DNA of 64,000 nucleotides from Shewanella sp. HN-41 (GCF_000217915.1 NZ_AFOZ01000023.1:62001-126000), one strand, 5' to 3'. Positions 42,789 to 53,172 are shown, numbered from the stretch's first letter. Notes: generated by a model not told the origin, from the letters alone. Program-made: numbers and translations.

Positions 42789-44546
42789 CTATAAATGACT
42801 GTGCAATAACACTGAATCGTCGGGGACCTTTTGTATCACCGGCGCCTGTCCTTCGGCTAATGCCTGCTTATAGCTTTGGTTCATTTTAAGCGCTAAATAT
42901 AAGTCGGGCCGAATTAAAATCCCCCCCTCACCCGATTGCATTCCAGCCTGTTCAAACCAGCCTAACATCTGCCGCTTTCGCCCTGCGAGCACTAAACGCA
43001 CTCCGCGTTTTTTGAGCAACTGATGCAAATCAGCCAACATCGCCATCACGCTCAAGTCGAGGTGGGTAAAGCAAGGTACCGCATCAATAATAATGCAATC
43101 GACGGGCTCAGGTTCACGAATAAATTTTTCTAATAAACGTCGTTTAAAGTAAGTGGCATTAAAATACGTCAGCGGTGAATTAAAACGATAGATAAACACC
43201 CCTGGAACAGATTTAGCCTTACCCGAATCGTCGACACTGCGAATAACGCCCTTTTGATCTAAACCAAGTACTTGATCCGTTGGGCGCATAACCGTCGCTA
43301 AAAACTGGAATAGCCCCAACAGTACCGCGAGGGTAATTCCGGGGATTACACCAATAAAAAGCACAGAAAACAACGTAATACACGCTAATAAAAATGCAGA
43401 GCGATCCCTTACCCTTAGATTCCATAGTGCTTTTATGTCGATAAGGGAGATAGAAGCTATGACCAGCACAACGCCTAAGGCTGAGCTTGGAATATATTTC
43501 AAGGGAGCGGTAAAAAATAAGGCCACCAGTCCAATTAATACCGCCGCAATAATGGATACCAGTTGGCTTTTACCCCCATTGGCATCGTTAACTGCGGTGC
43601 GAGAATCCGCGCCACTGATCGCAAAACCCTGGGATAAAGCCGAAGCAATATTGGCAAGACCGAGTGCTCTAAATTCTTTATCCGCATCGATATCATAACC
43701 ATTCTTAGCCGCAAAACTCCGTGCCGTCAGCATCATGCTCACAAAACTCACCATGGCTAAGTTAAGCGCTGGGACGACAAGCTCGCGAGTAATACCTAAA
43801 TCAAACACAGGTGCTTGAAACGATGGCAGACCGGAGCGAACCTCACCCACCACATTGATATCAAAAGCCGTAAGATTAAATCCCCACACGAGTACGGCAG
43901 CCATCGCCATCGCACACATAGAAGCGGGCCATAGGGGGCGATAACGCTTCACTAACCCATAGGTCAGTAGAGTGACCCCTCCCATCAATAGCGTTGGCCA
44001 ATGGGTTCGAGTCAGGTATGAAGGCGCACCACTGAGACGCTCAATCAAGTAGCGCTCGTCAAAGGTAAAACCAAAGATTTTAGAAAACTGCCCCACTATG
44101 ATAGTGATCGCAACCCCATTGAGCAGCCCCATTAGAATAGGCTTGGAGAGAAAATCGGCTAACACCCCGAGCCTAAAACGGCTCGCAATTAAACACCAAA
44201 ACCCCGTCATAGCCGTCATGGTCATCACGAGTTGCCAGTGTTTCATACTGTCGCCAGCGGCAAGCGGTGTAACAACGGCAGCGATCACGGCACAGGTCGC
44301 CGCATCGGGGCCCACAATCAACTGCTTAGAAGTCCCAAAAAGGGCATATACCAGCATGGGTAATACACAGGAATAGAGTCCGACCGCCGCATTCACTCCC
44401 GTTAACTGGGCATAGGCAATAGCCACAGGCAAGGCCACAGCGGCAACCGATAAGCCCGCTCGCACATCATCCCTAAGCCATTGCTTATCATACTGCAGCA
44501 TCTGCGCCAAACCTGGCATGACCGAGTCTAAACTGGGAAACTTCAC
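42789..44546 (-). CDS. SulP-family anion permease with STAS domain
   Basis: A 585-residue SLC26/SulP transporter. About 12-14 hydrophobic helices fill the first 430 residues, including AAVALPVAIAYAQLTGVNA and the family motif SGADSRTAVNDANGGKSQL split around SRTAVNDANGGKSQL. The cytoplasmic STAS domain follows, with IIDAVPCFTHLDLSVMAML. The start is taken as a GTG at 44546, with GGAGG seven bases upstream; an open extension to 44633 lacks both a site and conservation. It should carry sulfate, bicarbonate or another anion; the substrate cannot be told. Confidence 0.9.
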   Translation of the reverse strand: MKFPSLDSVMPGLAQMLQYDKQWLRDDVRAGLSVAAVALPVAIAYAQLTGVNAAVGLYSCVLPMLVYALFGTSKQLIVGPDAATCAVIAAVVTPLAAGDSMKHWQLVMTMTAMTGFWCLIASRFRLGVLADFLSKPILMGLLNGVAITIIVGQFSKIFGFTFDERYLIERLSGAPSYLTRTHWPTLLMGGVTLLTYGLVKRYRPLWPASMCAMAMAAVLVWGFNLTAFDINVVGEVRSGLPSFQAPVFDLGITRELVVPALNLAMVSFVSMMLTARSFAAKNGYDIDADKEFRALGLANIASALSQGFAISGADSRTAVNDANGGKSQLVSIIAAVLIGLVALFFTAPLKYIPSSALGVVLVIASISLIDIKALWNLRVRDRSAFLLACITLFSVLFIGVIPGITLAVLLGLFQFLATVMRPTDQVLGLDQKGVIRSVDDSGKAKSVPGVFIYRFNSPLTYFNATYFKRRLLEKFIREPEPVDCIIIDAVPCFTHLDLSVMAMLADLHQLLKKRGVRLVLAGRKRQMLGWFEQAGMQSGEGGILIRPDLYLALKMNQSYKQALAEGQAPVIQKVPDDSVLLHSHL

Positions 44547-44727
44547 GCGGTAACCTCCATATACTCCGCCCCGAGGAAAAACCAACCTCGGGGTATCAAT
44601 AACCACTACAATGAAGACCCTAAGGGCCTGCATGTAAAAAAGCCACCAATATTATGTTGGTTATGACATAAAGCCAATCATTACGCGAGTCCGTTTCCGA
44701 TAATATTTTTAGGGTGTTAGCGTCTTC

Positions 44728-45351
44728 TTAACGCAAAATCATCGGTAAAGAGACGAGCAACAAACTCCCCATAAACCAGTTAAAACCACGGCGACGTTTA
44801 TCTGTATTCAACTTTTTACTGATCGCGGCGCCCACAAACACCCATGTAAAGGAAGCAGGAAACCCAACCAAGTTAAACACTGCGACGCCAAGTAATGCAC
44901 TCAACCAAAAACCGTCTCCTCCTAATGTAAATGCACTGCAAAGAGTAATAGTCGACATCCAAGACTTAGGGTTAATCCATTGAAATAAGGCTGCTTCGAG
45001 CAACGTCATCGGCTTGCGGCCCTCATCTAAATGGGCTGTGCTCACTGGAGAGGTCACTAAGCGGTAGGCTAAATACAATAAATAAACCAAGGCAAAATAT
45101 TTAAGCAATTGATGTAAAACGGGTAAAGCCTCAAACAGAGCGCCAAGCCCTAGGAGCACGGCTAAATGCAAAGAGGTTGAACCTAAGCGGATCCCCGCGA
45201 TATGGGGCACGGTTCGCAACACACCAAAATGTGCCCCAGAACTGGCCAGCAAAATATTGTTTGGTCCAGGAGTCATAGTCATAGTCGCGCAAAACAATGC
45301 CGCAGAAGCCATTAACGTCCATAGTTGTGCTTGATATAAAAGTTGAAAATC
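44728..45351 (-). CDS. LysE/RhtB-family amino-acid exporter
   Basis: A 207-residue transporter with six hydrophobic helices. The family start ATMTMTPGPNNILLASSGAHFG is seen as MTPGPNNILLASSGA, and the second signature LFQWINPKSWM is present. It exports amino acids or related metabolites. The ATG at 45351 has AGGAG five bases upstream. It is divergent from a MocR-type regulator about 100 bases away, which probably controls it. Confidence 0.88.
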   Translation of the reverse strand, partial: DFQLLYQAQLWTLMASAALFCATMTMTPGPNNILLASSGAHFGVLRTVPHIAGIRLGSTSLHLAVLLGLGALFEALPVLHQLLKYFALVYLLYLAYRLVTSPVSTAHLDEGRKPMTLLEAALFQWINPKSWMSTITLCSAFTLGGDGFWLSALLGVAVFNLVGFPASFTWVFVGAAISKKLNTDKRRRGFNWFMGSLLLVSLPMILR

Positions 45352-45368
45352 CATAGCAGCTCCTAAAT

Positions 45369-45412
45369 TGTATGCATACATTAATTGACATAAAACGATG
45401 CAATGAATAATA
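45369..45412. promoter_or_regulatory. Palindrome and promoter elements between lysE-type and MocR genes
   Basis: TGTATGCATACA (45369-45380) is a perfect 12-base palindrome and a good operator candidate. TTGACA follows at 45385-45390, with an AT-rich -10-like TAATAT about 17 bases on, reading towards the MocR gene. Confidence 0.5.
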
Positions 45413-45447
45413 TACTGTGAATATTAGAGATCAATGGATTTATTGTC

Positions 45448-46806
45448 ATGGGTACAATTTGGACGCCAGATCTAACGGTCTTTTCAGGTCCCAAATATCA
45501 GCGCTTAGTCAGTGCGATAGAGCAAGGGATTTTGCAGAAAGACTTGCCCCACGGTTGCAAATTACCACCGCAACGCCGTCTAGCCGATGCATTAGGCATT
45601 ACGATTGGTACTGTCACCCGTGCCTATGCACTTGCGGAACAACGGGGTTATGTAGAGGCGAGGATTGGCGATGGCACCTATGTTAATGCCTCCCCCATTC
45701 CAGAGCTTAGCCATGCCCAGCTCAATATGGCGACCTGTCAACAACCTCTTACGGATCAAATCAGCACCCTAAGCGATTGTCTTAGCCAATTAGCGAAAGA
45801 TCCCACTAAATTGAGCCAATTGTTGGGTTATCGCGCCAGTCCATTAGAACAACATCAGCAGGTTTTTCACCAATGGCTCCATCAACGGGGAATCGAGCAG
45901 AGTGTGGAACAACTTGTGTTCACTCACGGTGGTCAGCAGGCTATCTTCGCCTGCTTGAACGCATTGTTATCTAAGGGCGATGTGTTATTGCACGAGCAAT
46001 ATAGTTATCCCGGAGTGCGTATTTGTTCGAAGCAATTAGGGGTAAATAGTATTGGCGTTCCCCTAACGACAGACGGCCTAGATCTCGCACGCTTTGAAGC
46101 TTTAGTGCAAATTCATCAGCCCAAGTTAGTGTATCTCACCCTAAATAATCAGAATCCCACCTGCATCCAATACAGCGATGAACAGAGGCTAAAACTCCTA
46201 GAACTTGCTCAGCAGTATCAATTTTATATTATCGAAGATGACGTAAATTATTGCTTACCTGAGGAATGGCATACTCCGTTGTGGCAATTGGCAAAGGAGT
46301 TAGACATCCCAAGAGTAATTTATATTTCAAGCCTTTCTAAATTGTTTTCCGGAGGCTTAAGACAAGGGTTTATGTTAGTCCCAGAAGCACTCATTGCCCC
46401 CATTCGATTGGCTATTCACAGCCAGTGTTGGATGGTGTCGCCGCTCAATGTGGAAATCGCCTGCCTGTTGATTAAGAAGGGGCAGATCACTGCCAATAGA
46501 GATGCCATCGTGCGTCAGCGGCAAACGCTGTGTGTCGCCATGGGGCAACGCCTTGGGTTAACACAGAGATGGCGTGGCTTGAATGGTTGGTTGCAATTAC
46601 CTGAAGATCTTAAAGCCCATCATTTAGTGACCGCCCTCGCGGCCAAAGGCGTGCTGATCCGCAACGGTGATGACTTCAACTGCCACGATAATTTTATTCG
46701 TTTAAGCCTAGGGGGCGCCGAAAATGCAGCGCAATTTCAACACGCATTAGATTGCATTGAATCAACTTTCCATACCCTAATACAAAATGCCTATTCAGTA
46801 GTATAA
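45448..46806 (+). CDS. MocR-type regulator (GntR helix-turn-helix fused to aminotransferase-like domain)
   Basis: A 452-residue fusion. An N-terminal GntR winged helix covers residues 12-80 (KLPPQRRLADALGITIGTVTRAY, seen as RLADALGITIGTVTRAY). A fold-type I PLP domain follows, with YLTLNNQNPT, IIEDDVNY and the PLP Lys in SSLSKLFSGGLRQGF. MocR proteins sense amino-acid or vitamin B6 status. It is divergent from the LysE-type exporter, its likely target. Confidence 0.9.
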   Translation: MGTIWTPDLTVFSGPKYQRLVSAIEQGILQKDLPHGCKLPPQRRLADALGITIGTVTRAYALAEQRGYVEARIGDGTYVNASPIPELSHAQLNMATCQQPLTDQISTLSDCLSQLAKDPTKLSQLLGYRASPLEQHQQVFHQWLHQRGIEQSVEQLVFTHGGQQAIFACLNALLSKGDVLLHEQYSYPGVRICSKQLGVNSIGVPLTTDGLDLARFEALVQIHQPKLVYLTLNNQNPTCIQYSDEQRLKLLELAQQYQFYIIEDDVNYCLPEEWHTPLWQLAKELDIPRVIYISSLSKLFSGGLRQGFMLVPEALIAPIRLAIHSQCWMVSPLNVEIACLLIKKGQITANRDAIVRQRQTLCVAMGQRLGLTQRWRGLNGWLQLPEDLKAHHLVTALAAKGVLIRNGDDFNCHDNFIRLSLGGAENAAQFQHALDCIESTFHTLIQNAYSVV

Positions 46807-46843
46807 TCCTTTAGCCCACAGCAGGTTTCAAACCATTCCCAAT

Positions 46844-46871
46844 AAAAACGCCAGAGAAGTTCTCTGGCGTT
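46844..46871 (-). terminator. Terminator between the MocR gene and the lipoprotein gene
   Basis: AACGCCAGAGA pairs with TCTCTGGCGTT around AGT. T-run on the minus strand points to the lipoprotein gene. Confidence 0.85.
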
Positions 46872-46977
46872 GGTTTCACATTTGGCGTGGTGGAGCCCTC
46901 AAATGGCGTGCCTCTGTATGCCTACGATGGTGCATAATTAGGCTCCATTATTAGCTCAAATGACTGCACTCTGATAA

Positions 46978-48852
46978 TTACTGCACTTTAATCTGGTAGA
47001 CACTGGTCGTGCCGCTCACTTCATTACCTATGATTAATAACGGCTGGCCATTTGGGCTCTTATCGGCACCCACAAACTTCATCCCTTCGGGGCCTAAGTC
47101 CCCCGCCAAACTCGCATCACCTTGCACTTCGCCAGTGTCAGTATCTATGGTGAAATTCGCTTCAAAGTCACGGTTGACCACATAATCAACAAAATGCACA
47201 TCAAAGGGATTAGTCACATCGTAAATCATAAAACCAGAGGTACGCTCCAGTCCGATAAAGGCATAGAGCTTTTGACCTATCTTACCCAGTGCTAAGGCTT
47301 CAGGCTCCGGCCCCTTATCGTCACTGCGACTATCGCCTTTGTTTTCTTCGTTGTTATTGTTGAAATTATCACCGAGTAAGGCTGCGGTGATCCGTTCAAA
47401 ATCATTGCCACTGTCAAAAACCTGTTGACCATCGGCCGACCAAATTGAGAAGGAACGCGCACCAAAGCTGACGATTTTGTCGTAGTCGCCATCATTATCG
47501 TCATCCCCCATGCTCTTAGTCACTTTTAGACGGGCTAATTGGGTCTTATCCTTAGCAGCAGCAAATTGTGGATGATTAGGATCTAAGGTTAAATCGCCAG
47601 CACGAGCCTCCTCCGAGAAACCTGCATAGTCACGGGAATCCCCTTCGTTAGCCGTTACAATAAAATCGGTGTTATTCCAACGATAGCTCGCCACAGTATC
47701 GGGTTGATACATGCCATACACACTGGCATAAGCTTGCAGATTGACCATGTCATCCTTGTCACTCGCATCAATTTTATTCACACCAAGGCCGTAATCTTTC
47801 AGGCCTAAGGGTAAAATTTTGTCCACTTTGGCAGTAGCAATCTCAATCACGGCGATAGCATTGTTTTCCTGTAGACTCACAAAGGCACGGCTGTTATCCG
47901 GACTGATGCTGATATATTCAGGCTCTAAATCCTGGGCAACACTCGCCATTGGCCCATTAATCTTGATCTCCTTAGTGATTTCATTGTTGCGGGCCCCCCC
48001 TTGATTAAACTCACTAAAACCGACTAAGGTTGCCGTTGCTGTAGGCTTACCATCCACAATCTTAATAATGGCAACACTACCGTCTGGATCGACGCTATAG
48101 TCTTGATTAGGTTCACCTTCGTTGGCAACTAACAGGGTTTGACCATCGTGACTAAACACCACATTATCTGGTAATGCACCGACTTCAACCGCACTGATAA
48201 ACAGGGGGGCTTCGGTGCCATTTAACTGATAAAACGCGACAAAACCATTAGCTTGTGTCTTATTACCCGCAGCGTCACCTCGCTCAATCGCCGCCGCTAA
48301 TAAATTACCCGAGACACTGACACTATTAACACTTCCCATAAAACTTAGGCCAATATCTTTAGCGACATCTAGCTCGCCTAACTTATCAAGATTATTCAAG
48401 GCTAATGGTTCTGAGGCCTTAGGGGCGCTAGCCAATAAACTGGCATCAATAATATCGACTTTACCGCTGATCGCATTGACCACAAAAATTCGTTGCGCAG
48501 CAGCATAATACTCAACAATTTCCGCCGCACTTAATCCATAGACCCCCGTTTGATGGCGACCTATAAGTTCAGCCCTGACACCCGCTGACTGGGACTGGCA
48601 GATAAACTGTGTTTGCGTCGCCTCAATCTCAGCGTCTTCCAATTGACCATTGCTATTCGCATCTAAGCCAGTGTCGATACGTTGACCACCGGCGGAACAA
48701 TGGGTATCACCTATGGCTAAGGCTGTCACTTTAATCAGAGAATTTAAGCCGTTATCGCCCTGCTCGCCATTGGTACCGTCATCACCGCTACAGGCACCAA
48801 GTAAGAGGCTCGCCACTATAGCGCCAGCAAGTGGAAGTCGTTTTGTGTTCAT
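46978..48852 (-). CDS. Choice-of-anchor-I family lipoprotein
   Basis: A 624-residue secreted protein with a lipobox (ASLLLGACSGDDG; lipid-modified Cys near 21). After a Gly-rich linker comes a Cys-containing DUF7151-like segment (DTHCSAGGQRID...CQSQ). A long beta-propeller-like domain follows, typical of choice-of-anchor-I proteins: VFSHDGQTLLVANEGEPNQDY, ISPDNSRAFVSLQENNA and TANEGDSRDY. Enzymatic function is unknown, although similar domains occur in phosphatase-like or phytase-like secreted proteins. A Pho box upstream suggests phosphate-starvation control. Confidence 0.85.
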   Translation of the reverse strand: MNTKRLPLAGAIVASLLLGACSGDDGTNGEQGDNGLNSLIKVTALAIGDTHCSAGGQRIDTGLDANSNGQLEDAEIEATQTQFICQSQSAGVRAELIGRHQTGVYGLSAAEIVEYYAAAQRIFVVNAISGKVDIIDASLLASAPKASEPLALNNLDKLGELDVAKDIGLSFMGSVNSVSVSGNLLAAAIERGDAAGNKTQANGFVAFYQLNGTEAPLFISAVEVGALPDNVVFSHDGQTLLVANEGEPNQDYSVDPDGSVAIIKIVDGKPTATATLVGFSEFNQGGARNNEITKEIKINGPMASVAQDLEPEYISISPDNSRAFVSLQENNAIAVIEIATAKVDKILPLGLKDYGLGVNKIDASDKDDMVNLQAYASVYGMYQPDTVASYRWNNTDFIVTANEGDSRDYAGFSEEARAGDLTLDPNHPQFAAAKDKTQLARLKVTKSMGDDDNDGDYDKIVSFGARSFSIWSADGQQVFDSGNDFERITAALLGDNFNNNNEENKGDSRSDDKGPEPEALALGKIGQKLYAFIGLERTSGFMIYDVTNPFDVHFVDYVVNRDFEANFTIDTDTGEVQGDASLAGDLGPEGMKFVGADKSPNGQPLLIIGNEVSGTTSVYQIKVQ

Positions 48853-49319
48853 TGCATCATTCCTGAATGTGTTGTTATGCGTCGGGTAAATGAAATCCCG
48901 TTACACTAATCCGCATTCAAGACGGTTAGATGACATGGATATGACGAGAGAATGACAACTTCAAACTAAAGACTGATAAACCAATAGATATTACCTCTTG
49001 AACGCAGGCACAAAACTTCCAAATTCATTTTCGTTACAATTTAAGTGTAAAGATCCCGTCATCAAGATTGGTTTATTTGTCCGAGCACTTTACTATGTTA
49101 TTGCTTAATCTCTTTAGCGATATACGTGAAATATTGACTGAAGTAGCAATTCCCTTTTACTCAACCCCATCCAATATCCCTTTGCAATGTCACAACTATT
49201 GCAAATTCGATTTATTGTTGAGGGGATGGATTATGGAGAGAATTGTCCTAGTACAATTTTAGCCACAAGACGCCATACAGAGACATGCTCTTTCAATTCT
49301 TTCGCCACCCGAGGTAACA
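48853..49319. other. Divergent promoter region holding a Pho box
   Basis: About 470 bases between the lipoprotein and bcr-type genes. Apart from the Pho box near 48930-48958 no feature is clear; the short frame at 49068-49262 looks accidental. Confidence 0.5.
48930..48958 (-). promoter_or_regulatory. Pho box, three direct repeats
   Basis: Read on the minus strand: TTGTCAT, TCGTCAT and ATGTCAT, each separated by four bases, giving an 11-base period. This is the PhoB half-site (CTGTCAT) arrangement with one extra repeat. It ends 78 bases before the lipoprotein start codon. Confidence 0.7.
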
Positions 49320-50561
49320 GTGGAGCCACAATCACAACCAACACATTCTGCAACTAGCAGTAGACCTATTCCCCATCTCGCGCTACTTATCCCTATGCTT
49401 GCCGCCATAGTGGCGATCACGCCTTTGGCTATCGACATGTATTTACCCGCCATGGCGACATTGGCGCAAAGCTTTCACACCGACATCACGACAGTGCAGC
49501 AATCCTTAAGCCTCTATTTAGGAGGTTATGCCCTAGGTATGCTGTGTTTTGGACCGCTAGCCGACCGTATTGGACGTCGGCCTATGGTTATTATGGGTCT
49601 TACTGGCTTTATGTTGATCAGCCTATTGATCGGATTAGCACAGGAGGTTGAAGTGTTTCTGGTATTGCGCTTTTTACAGGCCTTTATCGGTGCCGCTGCG
49701 ACAGTCGTTGTGCCTGGGTATATCAAGGAAGTCTATGGCGAAAACACGGCTAAGGGCATGTCATATGTCAGCCTTATCATGATGTTAGCTCCATTACTTG
49801 CACCGAGTATTGGCAGCCTGATTTTAGAATTAGGTGAGTGGCACCTGATTTTTTTCATTCAATCTGCCTATGCCTTGCTGTTATTATTTTTGGTGCTAAT
49901 GCTGCTGAAAATGCCCAGTGATAAAGATCTCAATACCCGCAGCCAAAAGTCTTTTCTTGGGGCCTATGCCACCGTATTTTCACGCCCCGGCGTTAAACTC
50001 AATATTGCCAGCGGTGTATTAACTTCCTTCGCATTTTTCTGCTATCTCACCGCCTCCCCCTTTGTTTATATGGAAGTGTTCTCCTTAGACAAGTCCTTAT
50101 TTGCCATTTTATTCAGTACTAATGTCGGCGCCCTGATGCTAGCCAATATTATCAATACCCGCATTGTCGGTCGCTATGGATCGCTGCGGATGTTACATGT
50201 CTCGACATTTTTCGGCGCGCTTGCTGGGGTAGGTTTACTCTCGGTAAATTTACTGGAGATGAGCTATCACTTTACTGTGCTCATGCTTATTCCACTAATG
50301 GGAAGCCTAGGGATCATGTCGGTCAATGCCGATGCCATAGTGTTAATGAAATTTAAGCAAGAGACAGGCACCGCAACCGCCGTTATCGGCACCCTAAGAT
50401 TTGGCTTTGGTGCACTCGCAGGCCCCTTACTCGCCGTGTTTTATAACGGTACCGCTGTGCCCTTCTCTGCATTGATGTTAGGTGCGGTGCTCTTGGTTGG
50501 AATTTGCCAGTTTAATCGACCAAAACACCAAAGACGGCCAATAGATACGGCAAATAACTAA
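49320..50561 (+). CDS. Bcr/CflA-type multidrug efflux MFS transporter
   Basis: A 413-residue major facilitator pump of the drug:H+ antiporter-1 (12-helix) group. Characteristic pieces are TPLAIDMYLPAMATLAQSF at helix 1, GPLADRIGRRPMV in the 2-3 loop, and RFLQAFIGAAATVVVPGYIKE, seen as RFLQAFIGAAATVV. The start is a GTG at 49320 with GAGG six bases upstream. Substrates cannot be named. It ends in a terminator ahead of the ilvI region. Confidence 0.9.
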   Translation: MEPQSQPTHSATSSRPIPHLALLIPMLAAIVAITPLAIDMYLPAMATLAQSFHTDITTVQQSLSLYLGGYALGMLCFGPLADRIGRRPMVIMGLTGFMLISLLIGLAQEVEVFLVLRFLQAFIGAAATVVVPGYIKEVYGENTAKGMSYVSLIMMLAPLLAPSIGSLILELGEWHLIFFIQSAYALLLLFLVLMLLKMPSDKDLNTRSQKSFLGAYATVFSRPGVKLNIASGVLTSFAFFCYLTASPFVYMEVFSLDKSLFAILFSTNVGALMLANIINTRIVGRYGSLRMLHVSTFFGALAGVGLLSVNLLEMSYHFTVLMLIPLMGSLGIMSVNADAIVLMKFKQETGTATAVIGTLRFGFGALAGPLLAVFYNGTAVPFSALMLGAVLLVGICQFNRPKHQRRPIDTANN

Positions 50562-50959
50562 TTAAGCCACAGCTTATCTTGCATCCCACACAAAAACGGC
50601 ACTTATAGTGTCGTTTTTGCCATTTAAGCATCTAACAAAATGAAAAATATAGGATAAGACTAACAATCAATCTAAATTACTTCACTATTTATGCTTATTC
50701 CTCACCATACAAAGATGAAAAAGTTTCAAGTTGGTTATTTTTTATATAAAAGGCTTGATATGTTGTTTTTTTGAATATGATGAAAATCTGTTCATTGCAA
50801 CAGCTGCTGCATTCAAGGGGATGAGTCACTTAGTGCTTTATAGCCTAAGTTCAGCAATCGGAGTCTGAATTACCCTTCAGGCTTATTTTTAGAGCGATTA
50901 CCGTCGCTGTAACACAATACTGTTTACCGTAACGGTACTATAGCAATAGGAGTTTCCAC
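50562..50959. other. ilvI upstream region
   Basis: About 400 AT-rich bases between the bcr-type gene and ilvI. It contains the bcr terminator, a putative short Leu/Val-rich leader frame at 50821-50868 and a terminator-like hairpin at 50863-50890 (see findings). Confidence 0.55.
50592..50618 (+). terminator. Terminator after the bcr-type gene
   Basis: AAAAACGGCAC pairs with GTGTCGTTTTT around TTATA, with one G-T pair. Confidence 0.8.
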
Positions 50960-52678
50960 ATGGAAAAGTTATCCGGCGCCAGTATGATAGTGCGATCCTT
51001 GATCGACGAGGGTGTAAAGCACATATTTGGTTATCCTGGCGGCTCAGTGTTAGATATCTACGACGCCCTTCACCTTATCCCCGGTATTGAACACATACTC
51101 GTTCGCCACGAACAAGCCGCCGTACACATGGCCGATGGCTACGCCCGTGCCACGGGTAAAGTGGGCGTGGTATTAGTCACCTCAGGCCCAGGCGCGACCA
51201 ACGCGATTACCGGTATTGCCACCGCTTACATGGATTCTATTCCCCTTGTGGTGTTATCGGGTCAAGTCCCGAGCAATTTGATCGGCAACGATGCCTTCCA
51301 AGAATGCGACATGATAGGTATCTCTCGCCCTGTGGTGAAACACAGCTTTTTAGTTAAAGATCCGACTGAAATTTCTGAAATTATTAAAAAGGCTTTTTAC
51401 ATTGCCTCTACTGGCCGTCCCGGTCCTGTGGTTGTCGATCTGCCAAAAGATTGTTTAAACCCCGCCCTGCTGCACGAATATTGTTACCCAGAAAGCGTCA
51501 AAATGCGTTCCTATAACCCCACGACATCGGGGCATAAAGGTCAGATCCGCCGTGGTCTTCAAGCCCTGTTAGCCGCGAAGAAACCCGTACTCTATGTCGG
51601 TGGCGGCGCGATTATCTCAGGTTGTGATAAACAAATTCTAACACTCGCTGAAAAACTGAATATTCCGGTGGTGAGTACTTTGATGGGCCTTGGCGCCTTT
51701 CCTAGTACCCATAAAAACAGCTTAGGTATGCTTGGCATGCACGGTCGATATGAAGCCAACATGACCATGCATAACTGTGACTTAATCTTTGGAATTGGTG
51801 TGCGTTTTGATGACAGAACCACCAATAACGTCGAGAAATATTGCCCTAACGCCACTATTTTGCACATAGATATTGATCCGTCTTCGATTTCAAAAACCGT
51901 ACGGGTGGATATCCCAATTGTCGGCTCTGCAGACAGTGTGCTCGATAGCATGCTAGCCCTCCTCGATGAATCCAATGAACATAATGACGCCGAGGCGTTG
52001 AGCCAATGGTGGCAGGAAATCACCCAGTGGCGTGCTCGCCAATCTCTGGCCTACGACAAAGACAGTGGTCGCATTAAGCCACAACAAGTGATTGAAACCT
52101 TATATAAACTCACGAATGGCGATGCCTATGTCGCCTCAGATGTGGGCCAACATCAAATGTTCGCCGCACTCTATTATCCCTTTGATAAACCCCGCCATTG
52201 GATTAACTCCGGCGGCCTTGGCACCATGGGATTTGGCTTACCCGCCGCCATGGGCGTCAAACTGGCAATGCCAGACGAAACCGTGGTCTGTGTAACGGGT
52301 GATGGTTCGATTCAAATGAATATTCAAGAGCTGTCAACTGCACTGCAATACGATATCCCGGTTAAAATTATCAACTTAAACAACCGTTTCCTCGGGATGG
52401 TCAAGCAGTGGCAGGACATGATTTACTCTGGCCGTCACTCCCATTCCTATATGGATTCAGTGCCTAATTTTGCCAAAATTGCCGAGGCCTATGGCCATGT
52501 TGGCATGACGATTAGCGACCCCGCCGAGCTTGAATCTAAGATGGCAGAAGCCCTCGCCATGAAGAACAGACTGGTGTTTATCGACATCATGGTGGATGAA
52601 ACAGAACACGTCTACCCCATGCTGATCCGTGGTGGTGCGATGAATGAAATGTGGCTAAGCAAAACGGAGAAATGCTAA
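50960..52678 (+). CDS. ilvI: IlvI, acetolactate synthase large subunit
   Basis: A 572-residue TPP- and FAD-dependent enzyme making acetolactate and acetohydroxybutyrate for valine, leucine and isoleucine. Catalytic Glu is in [18 protein letters not shown] near residue 50, the FAD/quinone-like middle domain follows, and the TPP-Mg motif GDGSIQMN is near the C-terminus. AGGAG precedes the ATG. It overlaps ilvH by one base (TAATG). Confidence 0.96.
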   Translation: MEKLSGASMIVRSLIDEGVKHIFGYPGGSVLDIYDALHLIPGIEHILVRHEQAAVHMADGYARATGKVGVVLVTSGPGATNAITGIATAYMDSIPLVVLSGQVPSNLIGNDAFQECDMIGISRPVVKHSFLVKDPTEISEIIKKAFYIASTGRPGPVVVDLPKDCLNPALLHEYCYPESVKMRSYNPTTSGHKGQIRRGLQALLAAKKPVLYVGGGAIISGCDKQILTLAEKLNIPVVSTLMGLGAFPSTHKNSLGMLGMHGRYEANMTMHNCDLIFGIGVRFDDRTTNNVEKYCPNATILHIDIDPSSISKTVRVDIPIVGSADSVLDSMLALLDESNEHNDAEALSQWWQEITQWRARQSLAYDKDSGRIKPQQVIETLYKLTNGDAYVASDVGQHQMFAALYYPFDKPRHWINSGGLGTMGFGLPAAMGVKLAMPDETVVCVTGDGSIQMNIQELSTALQYDIPVKIINLNNRFLGMVKQWQDMIYSGRHSHSYMDSVPNFAKIAEAYGHVGMTISDPAELESKMAEALAMKNRLVFIDIMVDETEHVYPMLIRGGAMNEMWLSKTEKC

Positions 52679-53172
52679 TGCGTCGAATTATATCTGTTTT
52701 ATTAGAAAACCAATCCGGCGCCCTTTCACGTGTTGTCGGGCTGTTTTCACAACGTGGCTATAACATCGAAAGTCTGACGGTCGCACCGACGGATGATAAT
52801 ACGCTGTCGCGCCTCAATATTACCGTGGTTGCCGATGAAATGGTCCTCGAGCAAATCGAAAAACAACTGCACAAATTGATCGATGTGCTCAAGGTATCCA
52901 ACATCACAGAATCGGCTTACATTGAACGAGAACTCGCCCTAGTGAAGGTGCGTGCCCAAGGTGAATTTAGGGAGGAAATTAAGCGCACCGCCGATATCTT
53001 CCGTGGCCAAATCGTCGATGTCACTGCCAATCTCTATACCATCCAATTGGTGGGTACCACCGAAAAACTCGATGCCTTTATCCATGCCATGGGTGAAGTG
53101 ACCAAAGTGGTTGAAGTGTCACGTTCGGGGGTTGTAGGTCTTGCCCGCGGCGAGAAAGCCATGAAAGCTTGA
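52678..53172 (+). CDS. ilvH: IlvH, acetolactate synthase regulatory subunit
   Basis: A 164-residue regulatory subunit with an N-terminal ACT domain (RRIISVLLENQSGALSRVVG and FSQRGYNIESLTV) that confers valine feedback inhibition on IlvI, and a C-terminal ALS-ss domain. The ATG at 52678 shares its A with the ilvI stop codon. Confidence 0.96.
   Translation: MRRIISVLLENQSGALSRVVGLFSQRGYNIESLTVAPTDDNTLSRLNITVVADEMVLEQIEKQLHKLIDVLKVSNITESAYIERELALVKVRAQGEFREEIKRTADIFRGQIVDVTANLYTIQLVGTTEKLDAFIHAMGEVTKVVEVSRSGVVGLARGEKAMKA

Noticed and set aside
49068..49262. 64-codon frame upstream of the bcr-type gene
   Set aside because: Low-complexity and without a ribosome site; likely chance.
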